Positions 7,344-18,230 of a stretch of DNA of 40,033 nucleotides are shown here, one piece after another. Each line of letters starts with the position of its first letter. Within the stretch, counting starts at the first letter, position 1. The DNA lies in assembly GCA_945870915.1 (NCBI GenBank), contig CAMBUI010000003.1, forward strand, positions 1 to 40,033, given 5' to 3'. A program made the translations under genes and the position numbers. A model generated the notes under the pieces. That model searched no databases. It was not told the origin of the DNA and saw only the letters and a program-made list of their open reading frames with translations. The DNA is from Candidatus Kuenenia stuttgartensis. Its GTDB lineage: Bacteria; Planctomycetota; Phycisphaerae; Phycisphaerales; SM1A02.

Positions 7344-9008
7344 TCAGCCGGTCCACGCCGAGAGCACCGCCGCGAGGTCGCCCGCGCCGACCGTGCCGTC
7401 GCCATCGATGTCGGCGGCGCCTCCGGTCGAACCCCAGGTATCGAGCACGATCGCGAGGTCGACCGCCGCCACCCGTCCGTCGCGGTCGACATCGGCCGAC
7501 ACGAAGCAGAGGGCGTTGGTCTCCTGCACGCAGGTGGCGTCCCAGGCGGTCTCGCAGCAGAAGGCGTCGAGCGTGCAGACCTCGACGCAGCAGTCGGCGT
7601 CGGCGCAGGCGGGGGTCGCGTGCTCGGCGGTGCAGGCGCCGGCGGTGGGTGAGCCGCAGACAGGCAGGCCCGGGCACTGGGCGCCGCAGTAGATGGTGGC
7701 GTAGGCGATGCAGACCTCGTCCCACGCGGTCTGGCAGCAGTACGGGTCGACGGCGCAGGTGCAGGCGCTCACGGCGGCGTCCTCGCAGGTCGGCGTCCCC
7801 TGCTCGCAGCACGCGTGCGGTCCGGAGGTCGCCTCGAGCAGCGCGATGTCGTCGAAGGTCGCGAGGTTCGACACGCTCGAGCCCGACGAGAAGCGGAACC
7901 GCACCGACGGCTCGCCCGCGAGCGGCGCGAGATCGAGCTCGACCGACGCGCATCCGCCGGCGAACACCACGGGCGCGCTCCATGCGGACACCCATGTGGT
8001 CCCGTCGAGCGAGTAGTCGATGCGCGGGCCGAGCGTGCCCGTCTGCTTCGAGTAGGTGAACGCCAGCACGGGCGCGGTGCGCGACGCGAAGCCGATGCAG
8101 CGGGTCACGGCCGCCGAGTAGGGCAGTCCCGAGGCGAAGCGCATCGCGATGTCGGAGGTCGAGGCGCAGCCGAGGCTCGAGGTCAGGAACGGCGCCGTGC
8201 CCTCGCACGCCTCGAACACCGACGGGAACCGCGCGCAGACGCTGCCGCCCTGGTAGAGGGTGCCGAAGTCGAGGGCGAGCGCGTCGAGGCAGGGCGCGCC
8301 TCCCCCGCCGCCGCCGCCGGCGCAGCTGCCGCAGCCGAACTGCGCGATCTCGGCCACGCACTGCGCGTCCCACTGCGTCTGGCAGCAGAACGGATCCTGC
8401 GCGCACACGCAGGCCGCCACGGCCGCGTCGGTGCATCCGGGACCGCCCGCCTCGCAGCAGGAGTGGCCGCCGCTGGTGCAGCACCCGACGCGGCGGATCT
8501 CGAGGTCGTCGATGGTGATCGCGTTGGTGTTCACGCCGTGGTCGAGGCGGATGCAGACGCCCGGCGCGCCGTTGAGCGGGATCGTCGCGCTGAACGCCGT
8601 GCACGCGCCGCCCGTCGCGGTGAGCGCACCGAGGATGTTCGGCGTGGCGGCGCTGCAGCTGACCGCCGTGGCGGTCGTCGTGCCGTACTTCACCACCGTC
8701 TGCGACGCGGCGAACTGGGCGTAGTTGAAGCGGATCTCGATCGCCGTGCAGCCCGCGCCGCCGGTCGCGACGAGGACGACGGGGTCGTCGCCGGACGCGT
8801 CGAGCTTGAGCGCGCCGCCCGAGTTGCAGAAGTTCGAGCTGGTCACGGTCGCGCCCGCGATGCACCATTGCACGCGGAGGTCACCGTCGGCGAGGTCGGG
8901 CGGCCCACCGAAGGACGCGAAGTCGGTCGCGTACATCGGGCACGACTGCGCCATCACCGCGCGCGACAGCGTGGCCGCGAGGGCGCCGATGAGCGCGCCG
9001 CGGAGCAT
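7344..9008 (-). CDS. Secreted Cys-rich protein with three repeated modules and a dockerin-like end
   Basis: A 554-residue exported protein of unknown function. The start at 9008 opens a signal peptide (hydrophobic MLRGALIGALAATLSRAVMA, likely cut before QSC). Three copies of a Cys-rich module follow at about 182-229, 398-445 and 463-501. The shared pattern is C-x-D...C-x-C-x3-D-x-[FY]-C-C-x3-W-D-x2-C-[VI]; the third copy is shortened at its front. Between them are beta-rich, low-lysine segments that look like extracellular domains. The C-terminus (about 506-554) has two EF-hand-like calcium loops, DVDRDGRV and DIDGDGTV, each followed by a DLA-x-VL helix, as in dockerin type I. The neighbouring secreted peptidase has the same ending. 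It may sit in the cell envelope or at the surface. Confidence 0.8.
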   Translation of the reverse strand: MLRGALIGALAATLSRAVMAQSCPMYATDFASFGGPPDLADGDLRVQWCIAGATVTSSNFCNSGGALKLDASGDDPVVLVATGGAGCTAIEIRFNYAQFAASQTVVKYGTTTATAVSCSAATPNILGALTATGGACTAFSATIPLNGAPGVCIRLDHGVNTNAITIDDLEIRRVGCCTSGGHSCCEAGGPGCTDAAVAACVCAQDPFCCQTQWDAQCVAEIAQFGCGSCAGGGGGGGAPCLDALALDFGTLYQGGSVCARFPSVFEACEGTAPFLTSSLGCASTSDIAMRFASGLPYSAAVTRCIGFASRTAPVLAFTYSKQTGTLGPRIDYSLDGTTWVSAWSAPVVFAGGCASVELDLAPLAGEPSVRFRFSSGSSVSNLATFDDIALLEATSGPHACCEQGTPTCEDAAVSACTCAVDPYCCQTAWDEVCIAYATIYCGAQCPGLPVCGSPTAGACTAEHATPACADADCCVEVCTLDAFCCETAWDATCVQETNALCFVSADVDRDGRVAAVDLAIVLDTWGSTGGAADIDGDGTVGAGDLAAVLSAWTG

Positions 9009-9176
9009 GGCTCGTCCGTGTCTGGTGGTGTTCTTCCCGCGCACGGACGGAGCATGGCACCGACCCTCCGCAGCGCCACCGATCGCGCGCCCGAGCGCCC
9101 GAATGGCGGGCATGGGGCGGTCTTCGGGGCCGCACAGGCGATGCAGACCGCACGCGTGGAACGGCGCGGCCCCTGC

Positions 9177-11474
9177 TCACCCCCAGCTGTTCAGCACGGC
9201 CGCCAGGTCCGCCGAGTCGACCGTGCCGTTGCCGTCGATGTCGCCCGGGCCGGGGGTGCCCCAGCCGTTGAGGACGATGGCGAGGTCCTGCGAGTCGACG
9301 GTGCCGTCGCCGTCGAGGTCGGCGGGGTCGCCGCCGGGCGGACAGGCGGTGGTGAGGATGCGCACGAAGTCGACGCCCGCCTCGACCACCGAGCCCGACG
9401 CGAGGTCGCGCGCCTGGAAGCGCACGCGCACATTCGCGCTGGGCGCGACGAAGTCGGCGACGCGGAAGCTCTTCTCGACCCACGCGCCGGCGTTCTCGAC
9501 GACATCCTCGAGCGTGACCCATGTCGCGCCGCCGTCGCCCGAGATCTGCACGGGCATCGAGTCGGCGTTGGGCGCGCTGCCGGTGTTGTTGGAGTACCAG
9601 CGGCGGTAGCTCAGCACCGACTCCGGGCTGCTCGCGTCGAGCACGGGAGAGACGAGCGTCGTGGTGCCGCCGTCGACATCGGCGGCGCCGACCGCGCCGC
9701 CCACGGCGCCCTGCCCGGTCACCCAGCACAGCGCGCCGGCGTCGGCGGAGTCGTTCTCCGGCTGCGCGGCGGTGCCGACGGGGTCCGCGCGCGTCCAGAT
9801 GCCGCTGGTCGCGTTGTCGCCCGCGGCGCCGACCGTCCAGCCAGCGTTGGTCTCGAAGGTGTCCTCGAAGGTCACGGTGGTGGAGGTCGCGAGCGTCGAC
9901 GCGAACGAACCCGGCGTGCGCGGCCAGCGGCCGGTGCCCACCGAGGTGCGCGCGGTCACGAACCACTGCACGGTCGATCCGCAGGGAACGGCGCCGAACG
10001 CGGCCCCGTACGAACCGCCCGCACCCGCGGCCATCGCCGATTCGGTGAAGGCCCCCGACGAACCCACGCGCCAGTGGAGCGTGACGCCGTCGGCGGCGAG
10101 CGTGCCGCGGATGGCGCGCACCTCGGCCACGATCGGGGCGGGCGCGTCGTACTGCACGGTCGTCGGCGCGCCGGCGGCGAAGCGGATCACCGCGCCGTCG
10201 ACGGTGGCGTCGGCGAGTTCGAGCGCGGCGGCGAAGTTCTCCGTCGCGTTCGGCAGGATCTCGGTCACCGGCATGACGAAGCCGTAGGTGCCCGTGTCGC
10301 GCACCTCGATGGTGTAGCTCGGCACGCCGTGCGCGCCGTAGGCGTGGTCGACCGAGCTGCCGCTCGCGATGTAGAGCGTCGAGGCGATCGGTCCGACCGT
10401 GTAGTTCAGGCCGTTGGTGCGGCGGATCGCGTCCTTCATCTCGCCTCCCAGCGCGAGGAACGCGTCGTTGTTCGGCGCAGGCGCGGTGGTGTAGCCCCAC
10501 GGCGACAGCACCAGCTGGCTGTACGCATGGAAGTCGATGTGCCCCGCGAGCGTGGTGTTCGCGATGAAGTAGTCGCGCAGCGCGGCGCTCTCGGGCTCGC
10601 TGAACGGCGACGGGCCGCGGTAGGTGTCGTCGTTCGGGACCGCGCTCGCGCCGCCGCCGCCCCACTGGAACGCCCAGTTGCGGTTGAGATCGACGCCGAA
10701 GGTGCCGTCGCCGTTGATGCGGCGGTTCTTGCGCCAGAGTCGGTTGGTGGTCCAGGTGTGCACATAGCCGTCGGGATTGCACACCGGGATCACATCGACC
10801 GAGGCGCGGTCGAGCAGCGCGGTCACGCGCGGGTCGGTGCCGTAGGAGGAGAGCAGCCGGTCGGCGATGTACATCGCCGTGGTGGTGGCGCCCCACTCGC
10901 GGGCGTGCTGGGTGGCGTTGAACAGCACGACGGGTCCGCCCGCGGGCGCCTTGCCGATGCGGATTCCCCGGATCGGACGACCCTCGAGCGATGTGCCGAT
11001 CGTGAACGGCGCCACGAGGTCGGGCCGCGTCACCGCGTAGAGGTCGAGCCGGGCGTTGATCTCGTCGATGGTGCGGAACGCCGCGAAGAAGTCCGCGCCG
11101 GCGACGCCGCCGTCGCCACCACCGCCCTGGCCACCACCGCCCTCGCGATCGCGCGCCTCGTGGTCGGCGCGCAGCAGCGGTCCGATGTCGGCGACGAGGA
11201 TCTCGAACGGGATGCCCGACTTCCGCAGCGCCTCGAGCGCGTCCGGCTCGAAGAGGAAGTCCGCCGGACCGTAGTCGAGCCGGTGGGTGAACGCGTCGCG
11301 CGACAGCGTGAGCAGCGTCCTCAGGTCGCGCGCGGAGCGAATGGTGGCGCGCACCACCGACTTCCCGTCGTGGTACTCGGGCCTCCACTGCGCGGCGGCC
11401 GGTGCCGCGGCGGCGAGTGCGACGGCGGTCCATGCGAGAATGGCGTGTGCGCGGCGGCGGATCGGGAGGCTCAT
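9177..11474 (-). CDS. Secreted M14 zinc carboxypeptidase with a dockerin-like end
   Basis: A 765-residue exported metallopeptidase. A signal peptide (basic SLPIRRRAH, then an Ala-rich core to about residue 28) is followed by a propeptide-like segment containing a Gly-rich stretch near 112-124. The catalytic domain keeps the M14 residues: zinc ligands H190 and E193 in QHARE, N264-R265 in DLNRNW, zinc ligand H316 in DFHAYSQL, and the general base E390 in TIEVRDTG. Residues after about 430 are beta-sandwich-like, with an FEDTFETNAGW segment typical of adhesin or MAM-like modules. Two dockerin-like loops, DLDGDGTVD and DIDGNGTVD, end the chain (about 719-765). The ATG at 11474 was chosen because it starts the signal peptide. 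The exact peptide specificity is unknown. Confidence 0.9.
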   Translation of the reverse strand: MSLPIRRRAHAILAWTAVALAAAAPAAAQWRPEYHDGKSVVRATIRSARDLRTLLTLSRDAFTHRLDYGPADFLFEPDALEALRKSGIPFEILVADIGPLLRADHEARDREGGGGQGGGGDGGVAGADFFAAFRTIDEINARLDLYAVTRPDLVAPFTIGTSLEGRPIRGIRIGKAPAGGPVVLFNATQHAREWGATTTAMYIADRLLSSYGTDPRVTALLDRASVDVIPVCNPDGYVHTWTTNRLWRKNRRINGDGTFGVDLNRNWAFQWGGGGASAVPNDDTYRGPSPFSEPESAALRDYFIANTTLAGHIDFHAYSQLVLSPWGYTTAPAPNNDAFLALGGEMKDAIRRTNGLNYTVGPIASTLYIASGSSVDHAYGAHGVPSYTIEVRDTGTYGFVMPVTEILPNATENFAAALELADATVDGAVIRFAAGAPTTVQYDAPAPIVAEVRAIRGTLAADGVTLHWRVGSSGAFTESAMAAGAGGSYGAAFGAVPCGSTVQWFVTARTSVGTGRWPRTPGSFASTLATSTTVTFEDTFETNAGWTVGAAGDNATSGIWTRADPVGTAAQPENDSADAGALCWVTGQGAVGGAVGAADVDGGTTTLVSPVLDASSPESVLSYRRWYSNNTGSAPNADSMPVQISGDGGATWVTLEDVVENAGAWVEKSFRVADFVAPSANVRVRFQARDLASGSVVEAGVDFVRILTTACPPGGDPADLDGDGTVDSQDLAIVLNGWGTPGPGDIDGNGTVDSADLAAVLNSWG

Positions 11475-11540
11475 CGTGCGACGAGTGTCGCGAACGGTCG
11501 GGGCACCCGCAAGACCGAGGCGCCAGATTGGCGGATTCCG

Positions 11541-11592
11541 GCACGCGGGGCTGGCACGCGGGGCTGGCACGCGGGGCTGGCACGCGGGGCCG
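11541..11592. repeat. Four exact or nearly exact 13-bp tandem units
   Basis: GCACGCGGGGCTG is repeated at 11541, 11554, 11567 and 11580, the last ending CCG instead of CTG. The array lies in the divergent gap between the carboxypeptidase and the ChaN-like gene. It is one of the least degraded arrays of the window. Confidence 0.9.
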
Positions 11593-11635
11593 GACGCCCC
11601 GCGGAAGGCGCCCCGATCGGCGCGAGGTCGAGCGG

Positions 11636-11641
11636 TACACT
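11636..11641 (+). promoter_or_regulatory. Candidate -10 element implying a leaderless transcript
   Basis: TACACT lies only 6 bases before the ATG at 11648, so a start about 7 bases downstream would fall on the A of the ATG. No Shine-Dalgarno sequence precedes this gene. The Dabb-domain gene at 32544 shows the same geometry. Confidence 0.4.
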
Positions 11642-11647
11642 CGACGC

Positions 11648-12631
11648 ATGCTCCATCCGCGCCGCTCCCCCGCCGTCGCGCTCCTCGCCGCCGCGCTCGC
11701 CACGCTTTGCTCGATGCTCGCAACAGGTTGCGCCAGCGCGCGACCGGCGCGGCCCGACCCGGCGGCGCGCACGCTGCACATCTTCGACGGCGCCTCCGGG
11801 GAGACGCTCGGGTGGTCCGATGTGGTGGCGCGCGCCTCCGACGCCGACGCGACCTTCGTGGGCGAGCGGCACGACGATCCCACGGGACACGCCGTGCAGC
11901 TGGCGATCTACCAGGACCTCCTCGCGCGCTTCCCGGGCACCGCGATCGCCGTCGAGCACCTCGAGCGCAACGAACAGGACACGCTCGACCTCTACCTGCG
12001 CGGCGAAATCACCCCCGACCAGTTCATCGACGGCACCGAGAGCCGCGACTGGGCCGGCAAGGACACCTGGATCGGCTTCTGGCAGCCGCTTGTCGACACC
12101 GCGCGCGAGTACGACTCGCCGGTGATCGCCGGCAACGCGCCGCGCGACTTCGTGCGCCGCGCGCGCACCGAGGGACACGCCGCGCTCGACGGGCTCCCGC
12201 AGCCCGAGCGCGCGCTCTTCGACATCCCGCTGCAATCGGTCCCCGGCGACGCCGCGTGGGACGCGCGCTGGGCCGCCTACAAGCGCCGCTTCCAGGAGTT
12301 CATGTCGGGCGGAGATCCGACGGCCGAGGATCTCGAGCGCACGGCGACCGTGTTCCTCTCGCAGTCGACCTGGGACGGCACGATGGGCGCATCGGCCGCG
12401 CAGGCGCTCGCGGCGGGCGCGCCGAAGGTGGTCTTCTGCGCGGGCTGCTTCCACATCGAGCGTTCGGGCGGCACGGTGCTGCAGTTCCTGGCGCGGCGTC
12501 CAGGCGCGAAGGCGCTCACGGTGACCGTCGTCGACAGCTCGAGCCCCGAGCTCCGCGACGAGGACCGCGGCCTCGCCGACATCGTCATCTACGGATTCCC
12601 CGTGCAACGCGCCCCCCGCACGAACGGCTAG
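11648..12631 (+). CDS. ChaN-like (DUF399) haem-binding-type lipoprotein
   Basis: A 327-residue product with a signal peptide ending at a lipobox-like LATGC; C28 would be the lipidated residue. The -3 residue is Ala rather than Leu, so lipidation is likely but not certain. The mature part is the ChaN family: DATFVGERHDDPTGH (68-81), then IAVEHLERN (100-108) and a downstream GCFHIERSGG. Known ChaN binds haem and is linked to iron uptake, but no TonB receptor or haem gene is nearby, so the role here is inferred from family only. It is divergent from the carboxypeptidase. The ATG at 11648 starts the signal peptide; longer in-frame starts run through the tandem array. Confidence 0.75.
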   Translation: MLHPRRSPAVALLAAALATLCSMLATGCASARPARPDPAARTLHIFDGASGETLGWSDVVARASDADATFVGERHDDPTGHAVQLAIYQDLLARFPGTAIAVEHLERNEQDTLDLYLRGEITPDQFIDGTESRDWAGKDTWIGFWQPLVDTAREYDSPVIAGNAPRDFVRRARTEGHAALDGLPQPERALFDIPLQSVPGDAAWDARWAAYKRRFQEFMSGGDPTAEDLERTATVFLSQSTWDGTMGASAAQALAAGAPKVVFCAGCFHIERSGGTVLQFLARRPGAKALTVTVVDSSSPELRDEDRGLADIVIYGFPVQRAPRTNG

Positions 12632-12709
12632 ACTGCCGTGCCCGACGCGGACGCCGCGGCGGGACCGCGATCCCGCCGGCGAGCACGCCGTCCCAACGTC
12701 AGGCCCACC

Positions 12710-13090
12710 ATGTCCGAACTGCCCGCCAAGAAGACCACCACCCACGTCGAGATCGAGGTCCGCTCGAAGCTCCTCTACGTCAAGTTCATGGGACCGCAGG
12801 TGGGGCAGCGCGAGTCGCCGATCATCAGCCAGGAGGTCGAGCCGTACCTCAAGGCGGCGGGCAAGGACCTCAAGCACTTCATCGTCGATCTCAAGAGCGT
12901 CAACTTCATGAGCTCGATGGGCGTCGGCGTGTGCATCGCGCTGCGCAACAAGGCGGTCGCCGCCGGCGGCAAGCCGATCCTCTTCGGCACCTCGCCCGAG
13001 CTGGTCAAGCTGCTCGCCATGATGAAGATCGACCAGATGTACAAGCTCGCGAAGGACCAGTCCGAGCTCGACATGCTGCTGCGCGGCTGA
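12710..13090 (+). CDS. STAS-domain protein (anti-sigma-factor antagonist type)
   Basis: A 126-residue single STAS domain like SpoIIAA or RsbV. The conserved loop is DLKSVNFMSSMGVG (60-73), where S68 or S69 would be the phosphorylated residue. GGKPILFGTSPELVKLL follows as in the family. Such proteins switch partners with a serine kinase/anti-sigma factor, but none lies nearby, so the partner is unknown. A GTG at 12638 in the same frame would add 24 Arg-rich residues; the ATG at 12710 fits the domain better. It starts 78 bases after the ChaN-like gene. Confidence 0.8.
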   Translation: MSELPAKKTTTHVEIEVRSKLLYVKFMGPQVGQRESPIISQEVEPYLKAAGKDLKHFIVDLKSVNFMSSMGVGVCIALRNKAVAAGGKPILFGTSPELVKLLAMMKIDQMYKLAKDQSELDMLLRG

Positions 13091-13110
13091 GGCGGAGGAG
13101 GCTGCGCGGC

Positions 13111-13188
13111 GCCGTCCCGCAACGCCATGCCGCACCGCCGTCCCGCACCGCCATCTCGCAACAACGGCCCGCAACAACGGCTCGCGCA
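13111..13188. repeat. Six degenerate 13-bp tandem units
   Basis: Units start every 13 bases from 13111: GCCGTCCCGCAAC, GCCATGCCGCACC, GCCGTCCCGCACC, GCCATCTCGCAAC, AACGGCCCGCAAC, AACGGCTCGCGCA. They occupy most of the gap between the convergent STAS and SixA-like genes. No intrinsic terminator is visible there. Confidence 0.75.
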
Positions 13189-13221
13189 GGATTCGCCCGC
13201 GCCCCCGGAACGCCTGACGCG

Positions 13222-13758
13222 CTACTTCGCCGAGCGCCGCATCCGCGCCGCGACCCGCGGCGTGACCATCCAGAGCAGTTCGCAGCGGTCGTCGCGGCCG
13301 AGCCGCAGCGCGACGGCGGCGCCCTTCTTGAAGTCGATCGCCATGCCGTCCGCCCTTCCAGTGAGGAGCCGCGACGCCAGGCGCGACAGCATCGGCTCGT
13401 GACCGACCCAGGCGACGGCGTCGATGCCGCGCATGCCCGCGAGGGCGCGCACGAGCGACTCGATGTTGTCGCCGGATGAAGTCTCGCCGCCACCCGCACT
13501 CTCGCCGCCCTCGAGCCGCTCCAGCCGCGACGGACGGGGCCAGCCGGTCTGCTCGGCGAGGATCTGCGCCGTCTGCCACGCGCGCACGAAACCGCTCGAC
13601 TCGACCAGCTCGACGCCGGGAACGATCCGACCGAGCCGCTTGGCGAGCCGGCGGAACTCCTCGCGCCCCGCGGCGGTGAGGGGGCGCCGGGCGTCATCGG
13701 GCCAGGCGGCGGCGTCGCGGTCGAAGGCTCGGGCGTGGCGGATGAGAATGAGGTCCAT
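13222..13758 (-). CDS. SixA-like histidine phosphatase
   Basis: A 178-residue member of the histidine phosphatase (RHG) superfamily. The catalytic histidine is H8 in LILIRHARA and the second histidine is H120 in WVGHEPML. The short length and the arrangement 'RHA...D...RRPLTAAGREEF' match SixA, which removes phosphate from phosphohistidine on signalling proteins; other small-molecule substrates are possible. The start at 13758 puts the RHA motif at the N-terminus as in the family. It is divergent from hutI, with 55 bases between starts. Confidence 0.85.
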   Translation of the reverse strand: MDLILIRHARAFDRDAAAWPDDARRPLTAAGREEFRRLAKRLGRIVPGVELVESSGFVRAWQTAQILAEQTGWPRPSRLERLEGGESAGGGETSSGDNIESLVRALAGMRGIDAVAWVGHEPMLSRLASRLLTGRADGMAIDFKKGAAVALRLGRDDRCELLWMVTPRVAARMRRSAK

Positions 13759-13813
13759 CGGTGCGGGGACTCGGCTGACGCGGGGAAGACACTTCTGCAA
13801 CACTCCGCACGAT

Positions 13814-15049
13814 ATGGCCCGACTGATCCTCGCAAACGCTCGGATTCTGACACTCGCCTCGCCCACGCCCGGCCCCCGCCGCGGCGCCGCGATGCGCGAG
13901 CTCGGCGTGATCGAGCACGGGTTCGTGGTGGTGAACGGCGACCGGATCGAGACCGTGTCGGCCGGCGACCCGCCGCCCTACTTCGGCGACGAGTACGACG
14001 TGGAGGGCCGCGTCGTCATGCCCGCGTTCACCGACTGCCACACCCACGCGTGCTTCGCGGGCGAGCGCTACGGCGAGGTCGCGATGCGCCTGGCGGGAAC
14101 GCCCTACCTCGACATCCTCGCGGCCGGCGGCGGCATCATGTCGACCGTGCGCGCGACCCGCGCCGCGTCCACCGCCGATCTCGTCGAGGGCATCCGGGCG
14201 CGCCTGCGGCAGATGCGCACCACCGGCACCGCGCACGTCGAGATCAAGTCGGGCTACGGGCTCGAGCAGGCCGCCGAGTTCCGCATGCTCGACGCGATCG
14301 AGGAGGTCGCTCGCCACGACCTCGGGCTGGTGCGGCCCACGTTCCTCGGGGCGCACGCGATCGACGGCGACGAGGCCACCTACACCGCGCGCGTGATCGA
14401 CGAGATGCTGCCCGCGATGGTCGCGCGCTACGGACCGGTCACCTGCGACGCCTACTGCGAGAAGGGCGCCTGGTCGCGCGCCGACGCGCGCCGCCTGTTC
14501 GAGCGGGCCAAGGCGCTCGGCTGCCCGCTGCGCGTCCATGTCGACCAGTTCCACGAGCTCGGCTTCCTCGACGACGCGCTCGAACTCGGGGCGCGGACGG
14601 TCGACCACCTCGAGGCGACCTCCGACGCGGGACTGACGCGGGTCGCGCGGTCGGAGGCGATCGGCGTCCTGCTGCCCGGCGCGGGGCTGACGCTCGACCT
14701 CCGCTTCGCCAACGGCCGGCGGCTCATCGACGAGGGCGGCGCGGTGGCGATCGCCACCAACCTGAACCCGGGATCGAGCCCGCTCACCTCGATGCCGCTC
14801 GCGATCGCCCTCGCGGCCCGCTTCTGCCGGCTGACGCACGCGGAGGCGATCACCGCCGCGTGCTGGAACTCCGCCTGCGCGCTCGGAATCGAGCGCCACG
14901 CGGGCTCCATCGAGCCGGGCAAGCGCGCGGACCTGGTCATCCTTCCCTCGGGCGACGAGCGCTCGCTCGCCTACGAGTGGGGCGCCGCGACCCCGATCTC
15001 GACCTACATCGGCGGCGAACTGCTCGACTGCTCCGACATCTGGTGCTGA
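13814..15049 (+). CDS. hutI: Imidazolonepropionase-like amidohydrolase
   Basis: HutI opens the ring of imidazolonepropionate to N-formimino-glutamate in histidine breakdown. The 411-residue product is full length for the family. It has the metal pair H76/H78 in DCHTHACF, EIKSGYGL (143-150), H181, H242 in VHVDQFHE and H265. At the place where the family usually has TD-x-NPG, with Asp as zinc ligand, this protein reads TNLNPG with N316. No hutH, hutU or hutG is in the window, so the rest of the pathway must lie elsewhere. With the Asp change, a different ring-opening amidohydrolase activity cannot be excluded. map follows 35 bases downstream. Confidence 0.87.
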   Translation: MARLILANARILTLASPTPGPRRGAAMRELGVIEHGFVVVNGDRIETVSAGDPPPYFGDEYDVEGRVVMPAFTDCHTHACFAGERYGEVAMRLAGTPYLDILAAGGGIMSTVRATRAASTADLVEGIRARLRQMRTTGTAHVEIKSGYGLEQAAEFRMLDAIEEVARHDLGLVRPTFLGAHAIDGDEATYTARVIDEMLPAMVARYGPVTCDAYCEKGAWSRADARRLFERAKALGCPLRVHVDQFHELGFLDDALELGARTVDHLEATSDAGLTRVARSEAIGVLLPGAGLTLDLRFANGRRLIDEGGAVAIATNLNPGSSPLTSMPLAIALAARFCRLTHAEAITAACWNSACALGIERHAGSIEPGKRADLVILPSGDERSLAYEWGAATPISTYIGGELLDCSDIWC

Positions 15050-15069
15050 TCGGCCGGCGGCGGATCGGC

Positions 15070-15079
15070 TACATTTCGC
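15070..15079 (+). promoter_or_regulatory. Candidate -10 element TACATT-TCGC
   Basis: GGC-TACATT-TCGCC lies in the 35-base gap between hutI and map, 9 bases before the map ATG. Transcription from it would give a leader of only a few bases, and no Shine-Dalgarno sequence is present. Confidence 0.45.
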
Positions 15080-15084
15080 CTCCC

Positions 15085-15897
15085 ATGCTGGTGACCAAGC
15101 CCGAGGACATCGAAGGCGCCACGCGCGCGGCCGAGTGCGTCGTCAAGACCCACGAGCGGCTCGTCGGGTACCTGCGCGAGGGACTGACCCTCGCCGAGAT
15201 CGACGCGTTCGTCGGCAGGACGCTCGCGGAGCTCGACGCACCCTCCTGCTTCGTCGGCTACCGGATCCGCGGGCACCCGCCGTTTCCGTCGCACGCGTGC
15301 CTTTCGGTCAACTCGTGCGTCGTCCACGGCACGCACGACATGCGCGCCTCGCCGCTGCGCAGGGGCGACCTGATCTCGGTCGACATCGGCGTCCGCCACA
15401 AGGGCTGGATCGGCGACGCGGCCTGGACCTACGCGATCAAGGAGCGCGACCCGCTCAGCGAGGCGCTCATGAAGTGCGGCGTCGAGAGCCTCCGCCGCGG
15501 CGTGGCCACCCTCAAGCCGGGCCGCCCGCTCATCGACTTCGCCAAGGCGGTGCAGGGCTATGTCGAGGGCGAGTGCAAGTTCTGCCTCGTCCGCGGGCTC
15601 GGCGGTCACGGCTACGGCAAGGAGCTGCACGGCCCGCCGTTCGTGTCCAACGTCGTGCCGTCGTACCAGGGCGAGTGGCCCGAGGCGTGGAAGCAGGTCA
15701 AGCCCGGACTCCTCGTCGCGGTCGAGCCCATGATCGCCGTGTCCAGCTCGGAAACGCGCTCGAACGGACGGGAATGGCCGGTCTTCACCGCGGACGGCTC
15801 GATGAGCGTCCACTACGAGGCCGACGTGCTGGTCACCGCCGAAGGGCCGGTGAACCTGACCGAGGGCCTCTTCGCGCTTCCCGAGATCGTCGGCTGA
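15085..15897 (+). CDS. map: Type I methionine aminopeptidase
   Basis: Removes the N-terminal methionine from new proteins. The 270-residue product has all five metal ligands of the pita-bread fold: D100 and D111 (SVDIGVRHKGWIGD), H175 (GGHGYGKELH), E214 (AVEPMIA) and E245 (HYEADVLV), plus H81 in VVHGTHD. The length is standard for a bacterial type I enzyme without an N-terminal extension. It is probably an independent transcription unit, given the candidate promoter in the gap after hutI. No rpsM, infA or secY neighbours are present. Confidence 0.95.
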   Translation: MLVTKPEDIEGATRAAECVVKTHERLVGYLREGLTLAEIDAFVGRTLAELDAPSCFVGYRIRGHPPFPSHACLSVNSCVVHGTHDMRASPLRRGDLISVDIGVRHKGWIGDAAWTYAIKERDPLSEALMKCGVESLRRGVATLKPGRPLIDFAKAVQGYVEGECKFCLVRGLGGHGYGKELHGPPFVSNVVPSYQGEWPEAWKQVKPGLLVAVEPMIAVSSSETRSNGREWPVFTADGSMSVHYEADVLVTAEGPVNLTEGLFALPEIVG

Positions 15898-15974
15898 CCG
15901 GCGCCGGCCGAACGCCCCGATCGAGCCCCGCCTCGTCGACCGTTGTCTTTGCAACCCGAACCACAACGCGCCCC

Positions 15975-15980
15975 TACCAT
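15975..15980 (+). promoter_or_regulatory. Candidate -10 element of the oligopeptidase gene
   Basis: TACCAT, followed by GGCGC, lies 21 bases before the ATG at 16002. The same hexamer stands before the Dabb-domain gene and before prpD. No good -35 is at standard spacing. Confidence 0.3.
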
Positions 15981-16001
15981 GGCGCGTTCCACGGAGTCCC
16001 C

Positions 16002-18131
<2,130 letters not shown>

Positions 18132-18195
18132 GCGGCCCGCACCGGCGCGGAGGCCGGCGACCCGAGCCGGGAACCGAAGCCCGAAGCAACACCCC

Positions 18196-18230
18196 GCGGA
18201 CCGCGCCCACGCGCGGTCCGCGCTGTTTTT
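18196..18230 (+). terminator. Rho-independent terminator after the oligopeptidase gene
   Basis: A perfect 11-bp stem, GCGGACCGCGC (18196-18206) with GCGCGGTCCGC (18211-18221), around the loop CCAC, followed by GCTG and TTTTT. Confidence 0.9.

Noticed and set aside
7344-11474. A cellulosome component pair
   Set aside because: The dockerin-like ends are of a kind I expect on many planctomycete exported proteins, and there is no cohesin or glycoside hydrolase in the window.
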